NCBI RefSeq assembly: GCF_014193695.1
Contig: NZ_JACHZR010000001.1
Location: forward strand, 1,339,309 to 1,403,308
Direction of reading: 5' to 3'
Source of the DNA: Rhizobium sp. BK316
GTDB taxonomy: Bacteria; Pseudomonadota; Alphaproteobacteria; Rhizobiales; Rhizobiaceae
DNA: 64,000 nt
Shown here: piece after piece, positions 45,885 through 54,837 of the stretch
Numbering within the stretch: the first letter of the stretch is position 1
How the letters are laid out: the number at the start of each line of letters is the position of its first letter
Translations under genes and position numbers: made by a program
The notes under the pieces: generated by a model
Seen by the model: the letters and a program-made list of their open reading frames with translations, nothing else
What the model was told of the DNA's origin: nothing
Databases searched by the model: none

Positions 45885-47948
45885 GTGACAGAGGATAGCC
45901 AAGTACCGGAATTCCAAATTGGCCTCGCGATGGCGGGTGCCATCTCGGCTGGCGCCTATTCGGCCGGCGTATTCGATTTCCTGGTGCAGGCGCTGGAAGC
46001 CTGGGAGGTGGCAAGAGCCGATCCGGTCTTGGCGCCGGCAATTCCCAATCACCGGGCTGCGATCAAGGTCATTACCGGCGCGTCGGCCGGGGCGATCACC
46101 GGTGCCCTGGGAGCCGTCGCTCTGGCCGGGGGGATTCAGCCGACAGCGGCGAACACCGGCGGGACCTCGACACAGACATACAAATACCTTCTGCCGAACC
46201 TCTACGATGCCTGGGTGGTCCGCCCGCAAATGCTTTCGACGACCGGGCGAGCCGATTTTCTCGATACCAGCGATCTGCAGGACGGGGGCGACGTCGTTTC
46301 GGCCCTGAACAGCGAGGTGCTGATTTCGATCAAGGATGCCGCATTGAAGATCTCGGCCATCGCTCCCCCCTATCCCTATGTTTCCTCCACGCTCGACGTC
46401 TACCTGACGATCTCCAACCTTCGCGGCGTACCCTACACGGTGAGCTTCACCGGCGGTGACTATGGCATGATGAGCCACGGCGACCGTGTCCACTATCGTC
46501 TGCTGGGACTTGGAAGCTGGACGAGCCCGAGCGCCTTTGCCGATAGTGACACGATGCGCAAGCTCGACGTCAAGTCGCTGCTCGCCGGCGGACAGCCGAG
46601 CGCGGAATGGAAGGATTATGCCCTTGGCGCGGTGGCATCGGGAGCCTTTCCGCTTGGACTTTCTTCCCGTGAATGGATCGCGCATGTCGACGATTACCAG
46701 GGAAGGAACTGGCCACTTGCCGATGCAAGCTACGTCAGGGAAAGGATGAAACCGGCATTTCCAGCCGATTGGGAAAAGCAGCGCGCATTCCCTTTCACGG
46801 CGGTCGATGGCGGCCTGATCAACAACGAGCCATTCGAATTTGCCCGTTATTGCCTCATGCAGGATCCGGGCACACCCAATCGGCGCGAGGGATCCCAGGC
46901 CGACCGAGCGGTGATCATGATCGACCCGTTCCCCGAGCCTCCGCTGTTTCCACCCGATGGGCAGCCGGCGGGCGACCTGGTGAGCGTTCTTATGGCGCTC
47001 TTGCCGGCATTGCGCACCCAGACGCAGTTCAAGCCTTCAGAAGTTGCGGTTGCGGCAACCGACGGGATCTTCAGCCGTTTTCTCATCTGCCCGCATCGTG
47101 TGCCGCCTGGGGGAACAGAGGAAGCTTACAGCATCGCGTCCGGATTGCTCGGTGGCTTCGGCGGCTTCCTCTCGCAAGCGTTTCGCGACCACGACTACCA
47201 GCTTGGGCGACGCAACTGTCAGAAGTTCCTGAAGGATTCCTTCGTCGTCCATGGAGACAACGACATTGTCAAAGCCTGGCCGGATGCAGCGCGTGCCAAC
47301 GAGGATTTTCGCGGCAGAGACATCGAAAACAAGCCGACCTTCCAGATCATACCGCTTTTCGGCAACGCAGCCGACGTGGTCGACTATCCGCAATGGCCGC
47401 GCATCAGCGAAAAGGATTTCGATGACCTGCAAGCCGCAATCGAGCGGCGCATCGAAAAGTTGGGCGCGGCGTTGATTGCCCAGAAAGGGCCGAGCTGGTG
47501 GTTGCGCCGCCTTATGACATTCGGCTTTTATTGGGGAAAGAAACGCGTCTTCACCTTCGTCCGGCTGACGCTTCTTGCCGATCTCGTGCGACGTGACCAG
47601 TTGAGCGAATGGAGCTTCCCGAAATCATGGAAGCGGCCAGAAGCGACGGAGACCGAAATCAGACTGGTCCTGGCCGCATTGCTCAACCCGACATTCGATT
47701 TCAGGAACGAAGCCGGCATCGCCAAGTCCACCGGCCTGGATGTCGCCAAGGTTCGCGACATTCTTGCCGCCTGTCAAACAGACAAGAACGCCCGCTTCTT
47801 CGTCTGGCGTGCTCCTTGGACCGACAAGGCGGGAAATCCCGTCTTCGCACTCGCCTCGCGAAAGCCGGCTGCGATCTGGCGCGTGCCGGGCCTGCGTCAG
47901 CTTGGTAACTGGTTCACGGCTCCGACGATCGATCCTCCGGGCGTGTGA
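45885..47948 (+). CDS. Patatin-like phospholipase
   Basis: 687 residues. The N-terminal patatin fold (about 10-320) has nucleophile Ser67 in GASAG, catalytic Asp308 in VDGG, and an oxyanion-like AMAGAISAGAYSAG in place of the common GGGxRG. The remaining ~360 residues form a second, conserved-looking part resembling large patatin-related proteins with a DUF3376-type C-terminus. A hydrophobic stretch at about 535-565 may touch membrane. It starts at GTG after GGAGG. The next gene follows after 11 bases. Expected activity is phospholipid deacylation; its biological role is unknown. Confidence 0.88.
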   Translation: MTEDSQVPEFQIGLAMAGAISAGAYSAGVFDFLVQALEAWEVARADPVLAPAIPNHRAAIKVITGASAGAITGALGAVALAGGIQPTAANTGGTSTQTYKYLLPNLYDAWVVRPQMLSTTGRADFLDTSDLQDGGDVVSALNSEVLISIKDAALKISAIAPPYPYVSSTLDVYLTISNLRGVPYTVSFTGGDYGMMSHGDRVHYRLLGLGSWTSPSAFADSDTMRKLDVKSLLAGGQPSAEWKDYALGAVASGAFPLGLSSREWIAHVDDYQGRNWPLADASYVRERMKPAFPADWEKQRAFPFTAVDGGLINNEPFEFARYCLMQDPGTPNRREGSQADRAVIMIDPFPEPPLFPPDGQPAGDLVSVLMALLPALRTQTQFKPSEVAVAATDGIFSRFLICPHRVPPGGTEEAYSIASGLLGGFGGFLSQAFRDHDYQLGRRNCQKFLKDSFVVHGDNDIVKAWPDAARANEDFRGRDIENKPTFQIIPLFGNAADVVDYPQWPRISEKDFDDLQAAIERRIEKLGAALIAQKGPSWWLRRLMTFGFYWGKKRVFTFVRLTLLADLVRRDQLSEWSFPKSWKRPEATETEIRLVLAALLNPTFDFRNEAGIAKSTGLDVAKVRDILAACQTDKNARFFVWRAPWTDKAGNPVFALASRKPAAIWRVPGLRQLGNWFTAPTIDPPGV

Positions 47949-47959
47949 AGGAGACGGAT

Positions 47960-48880
47960 ATGTGGAACTCGGCAGTGCTCGACGTCGGCATCGGACTCGC
48001 ACTTATGTATCTGCTTCTGGCGCTCGTCTGCAGCGTCGTCCAGGAGCTCATCGCCAACATCACCAGTTGGCGAGGCCGCCATCTGCTGACAAGCATCAAG
48101 ACGATGCTCAACGATCCCAACCTGACCGGGCTTGCAAAGCGTGTCTACGCCGACCCTCGCATCAATCAGCTCACGCTTCCCGGCAAGCTGCCGAGCTATA
48201 TCCCGCCGGCTGCCTTCGCCAAGGCACTCGCGGATATCGTGGCCGATGAAAAAGGGATGACATCTTCCGTCTTCGACGGCCCGCTCGCTCCATTTGTGAG
48301 AGAGGCTCAAGGCGATGCCGACAAGCTGAAGGCTGCACTGGAGCAGTGGTACGACGATGCGATGGACCGTTTCGGAGGATGGTACAAGAGAAACGTACAG
48401 CTCGTGATCCTGGCGATTGCGGCGGTGGTGACCGTCGGATTGAACGCCAATACCATCGAGGTCGCGCGGCAGATCTGGGCGCAGCCGGCGCTTCGGGCTG
48501 CTCTGTCGTCTCAGGCGACACGTCTGGCGGCCACCGATAAGCCAGACGCACTCATTCCAACGCAGGATGCTTCCGGTCCCGACGTCAACGCCGTCTTGGG
48601 CGAGATCGACCAGAACCTTCCGATAGGGTGGACGACAGCGGATATCGACCGCCTGATGTTTGGGACCACCGTGGCAACCAGTGCGGACGGAAAGGTGCAG
48701 AACGTGGCACTCTCAAAGGGAGAAAGGGCATGGGCATGGATCAAGCATGTCGCCGGCTGGCTGCTGACGGTCCTGGCGCTCTCACTTGGAGCACAGTTCT
48801 GGTTCGATACTCTGGGCAAGGCAATCGGCATTCGCGCCGCTGGTCCAAAACCATCAGAAAAACAGGATGCGGCTGGCTGA
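47960..48880 (+). CDS. Membrane protein of unknown function paired with the patatin
   Basis: 306 residues. A membrane span at about 8-30, a hydrophilic middle region, a second span at about 145-160 and a third near 260-280. The frame is open to 47945; GGAGACGGAT before the ATG at 47960 decides the start. The close spacing (11 bp) shows cotranscription with the patatin gene. I do not recognise the family. It could anchor or regulate the lipase at the inner membrane. Confidence 0.8.
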   Translation: MWNSAVLDVGIGLALMYLLLALVCSVVQELIANITSWRGRHLLTSIKTMLNDPNLTGLAKRVYADPRINQLTLPGKLPSYIPPAAFAKALADIVADEKGMTSSVFDGPLAPFVREAQGDADKLKAALEQWYDDAMDRFGGWYKRNVQLVILAIAAVVTVGLNANTIEVARQIWAQPALRAALSSQATRLAATDKPDALIPTQDASGPDVNAVLGEIDQNLPIGWTTADIDRLMFGTTVATSADGKVQNVALSKGERAWAWIKHVAGWLLTVLALSLGAQFWFDTLGKAIGIRAAGPKPSEKQDAAG

Positions 48881-48925
48881 GAACGTGTCCACAAGCACGG
48901 CAGCCGGGCACCATGGTCCGGCGTC

Positions 48926-49474
48926 TCATTGGCCCATCCTGAACCTGGCATGGCAGGTCGTGCAGGTCTGCAGCATCAGGTGGAAGACATGCTCGGCGGG
49001 GATGGAGGACAGCGCCGCCTCGTTCCGGACATGTGTCCCGAGCGGACCGCCGCCCATCGCCTCGCCGGGCTTCATCCGCATGCGGTCGGTCATCGGTCCG
49101 GGATTGTCGGCGGCAGCGGTCTCGAGTGCGCGCGCATAATCCCTGAGATCGTCCGCCAGGCGCTCGAAGCGCTCGCGCTCCGCCCCGATCTCCGGCTTTG
49201 TCTTTGACTTCGGGTCATCCAATCCGCTGACGAAATGATCGGCCAGCGCATCGCCAGACCTCGCGGCAATGCTTCCGGCGGCGTTTCGGAATTCCCCCGA
49301 CGAATAGCTCGCGGGTTCCCGGAACATCTCGGCCATCGTCTTGGCGGCCGCGGCCATGGCTTTCATATCGGTCTGCCGAAGCGCGACCACGCCGTCCGCC
49401 GCAAGCCCAAAGGAGGCGCATGCGGAAATGATGACCAGGAGCCCCGTGACAGGCAACAGCTTAGATATGATCAA
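48926..49474 (-). CDS. Cytochrome c'-like haem protein
   Basis: About 182 residues. The single haem motif CTTCH near the C-terminus and the preceding helical region (LRQTDMKAMAAAAKTM) fit the cytochrome c' / c556 group. The long open frame to 49648 has no signal peptide in place; a TTG at 49474 preceded by GAGG gives an N-terminus that is a clear export signal, so it is chosen. The end of that signal, IISACA, also fits a lipobox, so the protein may be membrane-anchored. It heads the copper island on the minus strand. Confidence 0.75.
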   Translation of the reverse strand: MIISKLLPVTGLLVIISACASFGLAADGVVALRQTDMKAMAAAAKTMAEMFREPASYSSGEFRNAAGSIAARSGDALADHFVSGLDDPKSKTKPEIGAERERFERLADDLRDYARALETAAADNPGPMTDRMRMKPGEAMGGGPLGTHVRNEAALSSIPAEHVFHLMLQTCTTCHARFRMGQ

Positions 49475-49566
49475 GAAAGCCTCGCACGTGTGAGTTCCGC
49501 CGAAAGGAGATCGGCGGTCCATCATCTCGGCTGCGAAGCGGGCGGAAAGAGGGCGCTGCGTCTCTT

Positions 49567-49899
49567 CTAGGCGGCCATGCGACTGCAGCTCTCGGCGCAG
49601 CGGCGGCAGGCCTCGACGCAGCTCTGCATGTCGCCGATCCGCTTGCAATCGTCAGCGCATTGGGCGCAGATTTCGGCGCATTCGCGGCAGACATGCTTGT
49701 GATGCTCCGAGCCGATCAGCATGAAATGCGCCGAGGTCCGGCAAATCTCCGCACAGGCCATCATCAGCTTGAAATGCGCAGGCTTGGTGTGCTCCCCGCC
49801 CAGTTCCAGGCAGTGGCTCATGGCCATCGAAAGGCACTCGCTGTAGCAGGTCAGGCAATTGTCGATGCAGGCCTTCATTTCGCTCGACATATGATGCAT
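49567..49899 (-). CDS. Cysteine-rich four-helix copper-binding protein (Csp-like)
   Basis: 110 residues with 16 cysteines in CxxxC and CxxC patterns along amphipathic helices (KACIDNCLTC, HVCRECAEICAQCADDC, CVEACRRCAESC). This is the DUF326/Csp type of protein that stores many Cu(I) ions in a helical bundle. There is no signal peptide, so it is probably cytosolic, like Csp3. AGGAGA before the ATG at 49899 sets the start; the open frame continues to 50088 without support. Confidence 0.88.
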   Translation of the reverse strand: MHHMSSEMKACIDNCLTCYSECLSMAMSHCLELGGEHTKPAHFKLMMACAEICRTSAHFMLIGSEHHKHVCRECAEICAQCADDCKRIGDMQSCVEACRRCAESCSRMAA

Positions 49900-50157
49900 G
49901 GCATTATCTCCTATCCGGCTTCCTGTCCGCCGCATTGAACAACAGGGGGCAGGCCATGGCGGCGCGATCCTCAAACAGTGGAAAACTCGTCGAAACGGCA
50001 TCGTCGCCGCGTTCATTACGCCGTCTAACAGCGTCGCCCAGGGAATGTTCCAATTGCGCCAGCGACCGCGGGTTATTTCAAAGTCCACACGGCAGGTCAG
50101 CGATGTCTTAACCTCGGGCTGCTAGCCCTTGCGAACCATCGCAACAACGGCCGCATC

Positions 50158-50793
50158 ATGAGACCAGGATATTTCCCCATCCAGATCTGGCTTCACTGGC
50201 TGATCGCCCTCCTCGTCCCGACGCAGTATCTGACCGGCGGCAGTATCGAGCGGACCCATCATGCGGTCCACATGGGAATGACGCCCGACCGCTGGGATCT
50301 CGTCCAGCACCACCTCCACAATTACCTGGGGATCGGCATAGGCTTACTGATGGGCGTGCGGCTGGCGGTCCGGCTCCTGTGGCCACCCCTGCCGGACGGG
50401 CGACCGGCCTCGGCCGCGAAGGCGCTTTCCCGAGCGCTTCATCATGCCTTCTATGCCGCCATCATCGGGCAGGCGGCAATGGGGTTCGTGGCGAGCTACA
50501 TCTGGTTCGGGATCGCACCTTATCATGTCATCGGCTCCAGAATCATCCTGGCGATGGTCGCGCTTCACGTCGCGGCCGCGGCTTGGCACACTCTGGTTCT
50601 GCGCGACGACACCATCGACCGGATGGTCATCGCGAGGAGACCGCCGTCAACCGACAACTCCGAGAACGGCCAGCACGAGGGCGACATAGCGCCCGGTCTT
50701 GGCGACGAACACGAGAAGAAGGAACGGCAGCAGCGGTTCGCGCAGCACGCCGGCAGCAACCGTGAGCGCGTCGCCGAAGAGCGGCATCCATGA
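50158..50793 (+). CDS. Cytochrome b561-family protein with antisense-overlapping tail
   Basis: 211 residues. Four spans carry haem-ligand histidines (IWLHWLIALL, VQHHLHNYLG, LSRALHHAFY, MVALHVAAAAWH), as in bacterial cytochrome b561. The membrane domain ends near residue 160; the last ~49 residues are hydrophilic and lie on the opposite strand from the end of the next gene (147-bp overlap). It may pass electrons to periplasmic haem proteins. Confidence 0.82.
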   Translation: MRPGYFPIQIWLHWLIALLVPTQYLTGGSIERTHHAVHMGMTPDRWDLVQHHLHNYLGIGIGLLMGVRLAVRLLWPPLPDGRPASAAKALSRALHHAFYAAIIGQAAMGFVASYIWFGIAPYHVIGSRIILAMVALHVAAAAWHTLVLRDDTIDRMVIARRPPSTDNSENGQHEGDIAPGLGDEHEKKERQQRFAQHAGSNRERVAEERHP

Positions 50794-51090
50794 GAGGAGG
50801 AGTGACCACCTGCCGTATCTGCGGTACCATCGCGACGCCCGATCGAGCGCCGCGTCGCCGACGGGGAACCATCGCCGTGACCGGAACCGTTCGACGCCCC
50901 GGCCGAGGACCCAGTTGACGACGGCGCCGAGCGTGTTCCCGGTCGATGCGACCGCGACAAGCAGGACCGGCGGATGCTGGCCCGCCAGGACAAGGCCCGC
51001 AAGTGCTGCTTCCGACTGCATCGGAAATATCGTCGCGGCCGCGAAGGCTACCAGAAACAGGCCCGTCATGGTCGAAACTGCTGTGAGCAT
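50647..51090 (-). CDS. YqaA/DedA-like membrane protein
   Basis: 147 residues with four hydrophobic segments and the loop GNTLGAVVNWVLGRG, typical of the YqaA branch of the SNARE-associated/DedA family. The open frame reaches 51147, but AGGAGAT before the ATG at 51090 decides the start. The function of these proteins is poorly known; lipid or metal transport roles have been proposed. Its 3' end overlaps the cytochrome b561 gene on the other strand. Confidence 0.82.
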   Translation of the reverse strand: MLTAVSTMTGLFLVAFAAATIFPMQSEAALAGLVLAGQHPPVLLVAVASTGNTLGAVVNWVLGRGVERFRSRRWFPVGDAALDRASRWYRRYGRWSLLLSWMPLFGDALTVAAGVLREPLLPFLLLVFVAKTGRYVALVLAVLGVVG

Positions 51091-51261
51091 TTTATCTCCT
51101 GCCGCCGGTCCAGTCCGGAACATGGGCGGCCATGTCGACAAAGGCATTTGCCGCGTGGCGCCGTCAACCGGTTCGTTGCGTCATGGCCACAGAAACGACG
51201 CGAATCGTCGGCACCTGTTTCTTCCATTGAAAGCAGGCCGTTGAAACTGTACGCAGGTCGC

Positions 51262-51663
51262 ATGGGCAGAATGTACCGAATCGCACTGAGCAGATTGTTG
51301 CTCGTCGTGCGGCTGGCGATCTTGGCATCGCTGGTCGGATACAACATATCCAGCGCCAGCGCCGCCATGCACGGCTCGGCCTTTCCGGAATTCGAGAACG
51401 CCGTCTCAGTTGCAACACCCGAGGCCGGCGACCATCACACGGTCGAGGCGTCGGATCACGACCATCAGCACGACGCTTCGACCGACGACGGCGGCACCAA
51501 GCTCGTCAAACAGGAATGCTGCAAGGATTTCTGCGGCGGACTGGGCATCATTTGTGAAGGCCCCGACGTCGGCGGACCCGTCGTTACGTCCATCCGACAG
51601 TTTATCGACGATCGTGCAGCCCTCGGCGAACTGCCGTCCCTCCACCGTCCCCCGAATATCTGA
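51262..51663 (+). CDS. Secreted His/Cys-rich small protein (CopL-like)
   Basis: About 133 residues. A signal-type hydrophobic N-terminus (RLLLVVRLAILASLVGYN) is followed by a His/Asp-rich stretch (GDHHTVEASDHDHQHDAS) and a Cys cluster (ECCKDFCGG). This composition resembles small CopL-type proteins of copper operons. The ATG at 51262 is chosen because it starts the export signal; a TTG seven codons upstream is possible. It leads the plus-strand copper operon. Confidence 0.65.
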   Translation: MGRMYRIALSRLLLVVRLAILASLVGYNISSASAAMHGSAFPEFENAVSVATPEAGDHHTVEASDHDHQHDASTDDGGTKLVKQECCKDFCGGLGIICEGPDVGGPVVTSIRQFIDDRAALGELPSLHRPPNI

Positions 51664-51754
51664 ATAGAGACGCACCCGTTCGGTCGGGTCCAATCGGTCG
51701 CCGCCTGCGTCCAGGCGAGTGCCCGTAGGCTATCTCTTATTCGGAAATTTCATA

Positions 51755-51982
51755 ATGAAACCCTCGCTTTTCGTGGTGGGGCTGCCGCTTGTTGTCGGCG
51801 GCTGCGCATCCACGCTTCCTCCCGACGTGGTGGGGTCTTCCCCCGCGGTCGAACAGCCCTCCCCGCCCCCGATCGCGTACCGATCGCCAATGTCAGGCTA
51901 CGTCACCAGGCAACCCGTCGATCCCAGACCGTGGCGTAGACAGAACGATCTCCAGTCTCCAGCCAATGGAGACGACTCATGA
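51755..51982 (+). CDS. Small lipoprotein of the copper operon
   Basis: 75 residues with an N-terminal signal and lipobox VVGGC, then a short Pro-rich tail. The family is not recognised. Its stop overlaps the start of the TolC-like gene by four bases (ATGA), so the two are produced together. It may be a partner of the outer-membrane channel. Confidence 0.7.
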   Translation: MKPSLFVVGLPLVVGGCASTLPPDVVGSSPAVEQPSPPPIAYRSPMSGYVTRQPVDPRPWRRQNDLQSPANGDDS

Positions 51983-53442
51983 TCGGCCTTAAGAAACTGA
52001 CGACGGCGCTGGCATTCCCGCTGGTATTGAGCGGCTGCGTCACAGGCACCGAGTACTCCGGCAAGGAGGCGGGCTTCACCGCCGTTTCCAGCAAGACCGC
52101 CATTGCCACGGCGAAGCAGACCGTCTGGATCCAGAACCAGAGCCAGGCCAGGTCGGCGTCGGCGCAGGTCAAAAGCCTGCTCGCTCGAAAGAAGTCCCTC
52201 GACGTCGAGACGGCGGTCCAGATCGCCCTCCTGAACAACAAGGGCCTGCAGGCCGCCTACGCCGATCTCGGCGACAGCGCGGCGGATGCCTGGCAGTCGA
52301 CGATGCTCATCAACCCGACCGTCTCCATCGGCACGACGGGCATGGGCACCCCGGAACTGGAGGCGTTCAAGACCATCGAGGGGATGATCGCGACGAACAT
52401 CCTGGCGCTCGCGACGAGGAACCGGGATATAGCGATCGCCGACACTCGCTTCCGCCAGGCGCAGTTGACTGCGGCGGTGAGAACGCTGCAGGTTGCCGCC
52501 GACACGCGGCGTGCCTGGATCGGCGCGGTGGCGGCCTGGGAGAACGTCGGGCAGCTCCAGCGCGCCCAGGCGACGGCGGATGCCGCTTCCGAACTGGCGG
52601 AGAAGCTGGGTGAGACCGGCGCGATGACCAAGGGCGCCCAGGCGCGCGAACATGTGTTCGTCGCTGAACTGGCCGGAGAAACCGCGAAAGCCCGCCTGGC
52701 GGCACGTCTCGCCAAGGAAGAGCTGACACGGCTCATGGGCCTCTGGGGCTCCGATCTTGATTACCAGATTTCGAACGGCCTGCCGCCGCTACCGAAATCC
52801 GTGGTCAAACGGGACACCATCGAGGCCGAGGCTCTGAGGAACCGGATCGACCTTCAGGTCGCGAAACTCGAACTCGAAGCCACCGCCAAATCCTACGGAC
52901 TTACCGAAGCGACACGCTATGTCACCGATCTCGAAATCCTGACCGGCTTTGAAACGGAACGGGAAATCGAGGACGACGAGAAGAAGACGAGGACAACCGC
53001 CCAGGTCGAACTGGAGTTTGTCATCCCGATCTTCGACACCGGAAAGGCCCGAATGCGCAAGGCCGAGGTGGCGTACATGCGCGCCGCGAACCAGCTTGCC
53101 GAGAAGGCCGTCAACGTCCGCTCGGAGGCGAGGTCCGCCTACGAGGCCTATCGCTCGAACTACGACATCGCGCGACACTACCGCAACAATGTCGTGCCGC
53201 TGCGAACCAAGGTCGAAGAGGAATCCCTGCTGACCTACAACGGCATGATCACCAACACCTTCGAGCTGCTGACCGACACGCGCGACAAGATCAACTCCAT
53301 CCTGCTCGCCGTCAACGCGAAGCGCGACTTCTGGCTGGCCGAAGCCAATCTTGCTCCCGCGATCTACGGCGGTGGCGCGACGACCGCGTCGGCAGAGACC
53401 GAAATCGCGGCGGCCTCCGGCAGCAGCGGCGGCGGTCATTGA
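51979..53442 (+). CDS. TolC-family outer-membrane lipoprotein
   Basis: 487 residues. The signal ends in the lipobox LVLSGC. The rest is long amphipathic helices with the repeat structure of OEP/TolC proteins (ETAVQIALLNNKGLQAAYADLG at the start of each half-type segment, NRIDLQVAKLELEA, EKAVNVRSEARSAYEAY). It resembles CopB/CusC-type channels in copper clusters. No RND pump or membrane-fusion gene is adjacent, so its inner-membrane partner is unknown. Confidence 0.85.
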   Translation: MIGLKKLTTALAFPLVLSGCVTGTEYSGKEAGFTAVSSKTAIATAKQTVWIQNQSQARSASAQVKSLLARKKSLDVETAVQIALLNNKGLQAAYADLGDSAADAWQSTMLINPTVSIGTTGMGTPELEAFKTIEGMIATNILALATRNRDIAIADTRFRQAQLTAAVRTLQVAADTRRAWIGAVAAWENVGQLQRAQATADAASELAEKLGETGAMTKGAQAREHVFVAELAGETAKARLAARLAKEELTRLMGLWGSDLDYQISNGLPPLPKSVVKRDTIEAEALRNRIDLQVAKLELEATAKSYGLTEATRYVTDLEILTGFETEREIEDDEKKTRTTAQVELEFVIPIFDTGKARMRKAEVAYMRAANQLAEKAVNVRSEARSAYEAYRSNYDIARHYRNNVVPLRTKVEEESLLTYNGMITNTFELLTDTRDKINSILLAVNAKRDFWLAEANLAPAIYGGGATTASAETEIAAASGSSGGGH

Positions 53443-53456
53443 GAAAGGAACTCACC

Positions 53457-54803
53457 ATGTTCAACAGACGACAATTGTTCGGTGTAAGTGCGGCGCTGCT
53501 GGCGGCCGGCGCCTGGACGAAGACCTCGGCGATGGCTCTGCCCGACGCCGCGACAATGGAATCGGCGGACATGCAGCCGCCGCTCCACCCGACCTCCGGC
53601 CCGGACTACCAGCCGGTCGTCACCCTCAACGGCTGGACGCTTCCGCACCGGATGAACAACGGCGTCAAGGAATTCCACCTCGTCGCCGAGCCGGTCGAGC
53701 GCGAAATGGCCGACGGCATGACCGCCTATCTCTGGGGCTACAACGGTCAGTCTCCGGGTCCGACGATCGAGGCGGTCGAGGGCGACCGGGTGCGCATCTT
53801 CGTCACCAACAAGCTCCCGGAGCACACCACGATCCACTGGCACGGCATGATCCTGCCATCCGGTATGGACGGTGTCGGCGGGTTGACTCAACCGCACATC
53901 CCCGTGGGCAAGACCTATGTCTACGAGTTCGACCTCGTGAAGTCGGGCACCTTCATGTACCACCCGCATTCCGACGAGATGGTGCAGATGGCCATGGGCA
54001 TGATGGGCTTCTTCGTCGTCCACCCGAAGGATCCGACGTTCATGCGCGTCGACCGTGACTTCGTCTTCCTGCTCAACGCCTACGACATCGATCCGGGCTC
54101 TTACGTGCCACGGATCATGGAAATGACCGACTTCAACATGTGGTGCTGGAACAGCCGCGTGTTTCCGGACATCAGCCCACTCGTCGTTTCCAAGAACGAC
54201 AGGGTGCGGGTGCGGGTCGGCAACCTGACGATGACCAACCATCCGATCCACATGCATGGCTATGATTTCGAGGTGACGTGCACGGATGGTGGCTGGGTGC
54301 GGCCGGAAGCACGGTGGCCGGAGGTGAGCATCGACATCCCGGTCGGGGCGATGCGCGCCTATGAGTTCGACGCCAAATATCTCGGCGACTGGGCGATCCA
54401 CTGCCACAAGTCGCACCACACGATGAACGCGATGGGGCACGACATTCCGACCTTCATCGGTGCGGATAAGTCGAAGCTCGCAGAGAAGATCCGCAAACTC
54501 CAGCCGGAATATATGCCCATGGGCACCAAGGGCATGGCCGACATGGGCGAAATGGAAATGCCCATTCCCGAGAACACCGTCCCGATGATGACCGGCTGGG
54601 GGCCGCACGGCCCGATCGAGATGGGCGGCATGTTCTCGGTCGTGAAGGTCCGCGAGGGCATCTCGGCGGACGATTACTCCGATCCGGGCTGGTATGAGAA
54701 CCCACCCGGGACGCAGGCCTGGGAATGGACCGGTGAGTTGCCGGACGCGACCAAGGCCAAAGACGCGAAGACGCAAATCACGCCGAAGCCGACGAACGGC
54801 TGA
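53457..54803 (+). CDS. Multicopper oxidase (copper detoxification), Tat-exported
   Basis: 448 residues. The N-terminus has a twin-arginine signal (NRRQLFGVSAALLAAGAW). Copper motifs are in order: HWHG, HPHS, HPIHMHG and HCHKSHHTM. A Met-rich segment (about 350-395) could bind extra copper, as in CueO. It is expected to oxidise Cu(I) to Cu(II) in the periplasm. AAGGA precedes the ATG at 53457. Confidence 0.93.
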   Translation: MFNRRQLFGVSAALLAAGAWTKTSAMALPDAATMESADMQPPLHPTSGPDYQPVVTLNGWTLPHRMNNGVKEFHLVAEPVEREMADGMTAYLWGYNGQSPGPTIEAVEGDRVRIFVTNKLPEHTTIHWHGMILPSGMDGVGGLTQPHIPVGKTYVYEFDLVKSGTFMYHPHSDEMVQMAMGMMGFFVVHPKDPTFMRVDRDFVFLLNAYDIDPGSYVPRIMEMTDFNMWCWNSRVFPDISPLVVSKNDRVRVRVGNLTMTNHPIHMHGYDFEVTCTDGGWVRPEARWPEVSIDIPVGAMRAYEFDAKYLGDWAIHCHKSHHTMNAMGHDIPTFIGADKSKLAEKIRKLQPEYMPMGTKGMADMGEMEMPIPENTVPMMTGWGPHGPIEMGGMFSVVKVREGISADDYSDPGWYENPPGTQAWEWTGELPDATKAKDAKTQITPKPTNG

Positions 54804-54837
54804 GGCTCGATATCTCACATCAAAAAAGGATCTATGC

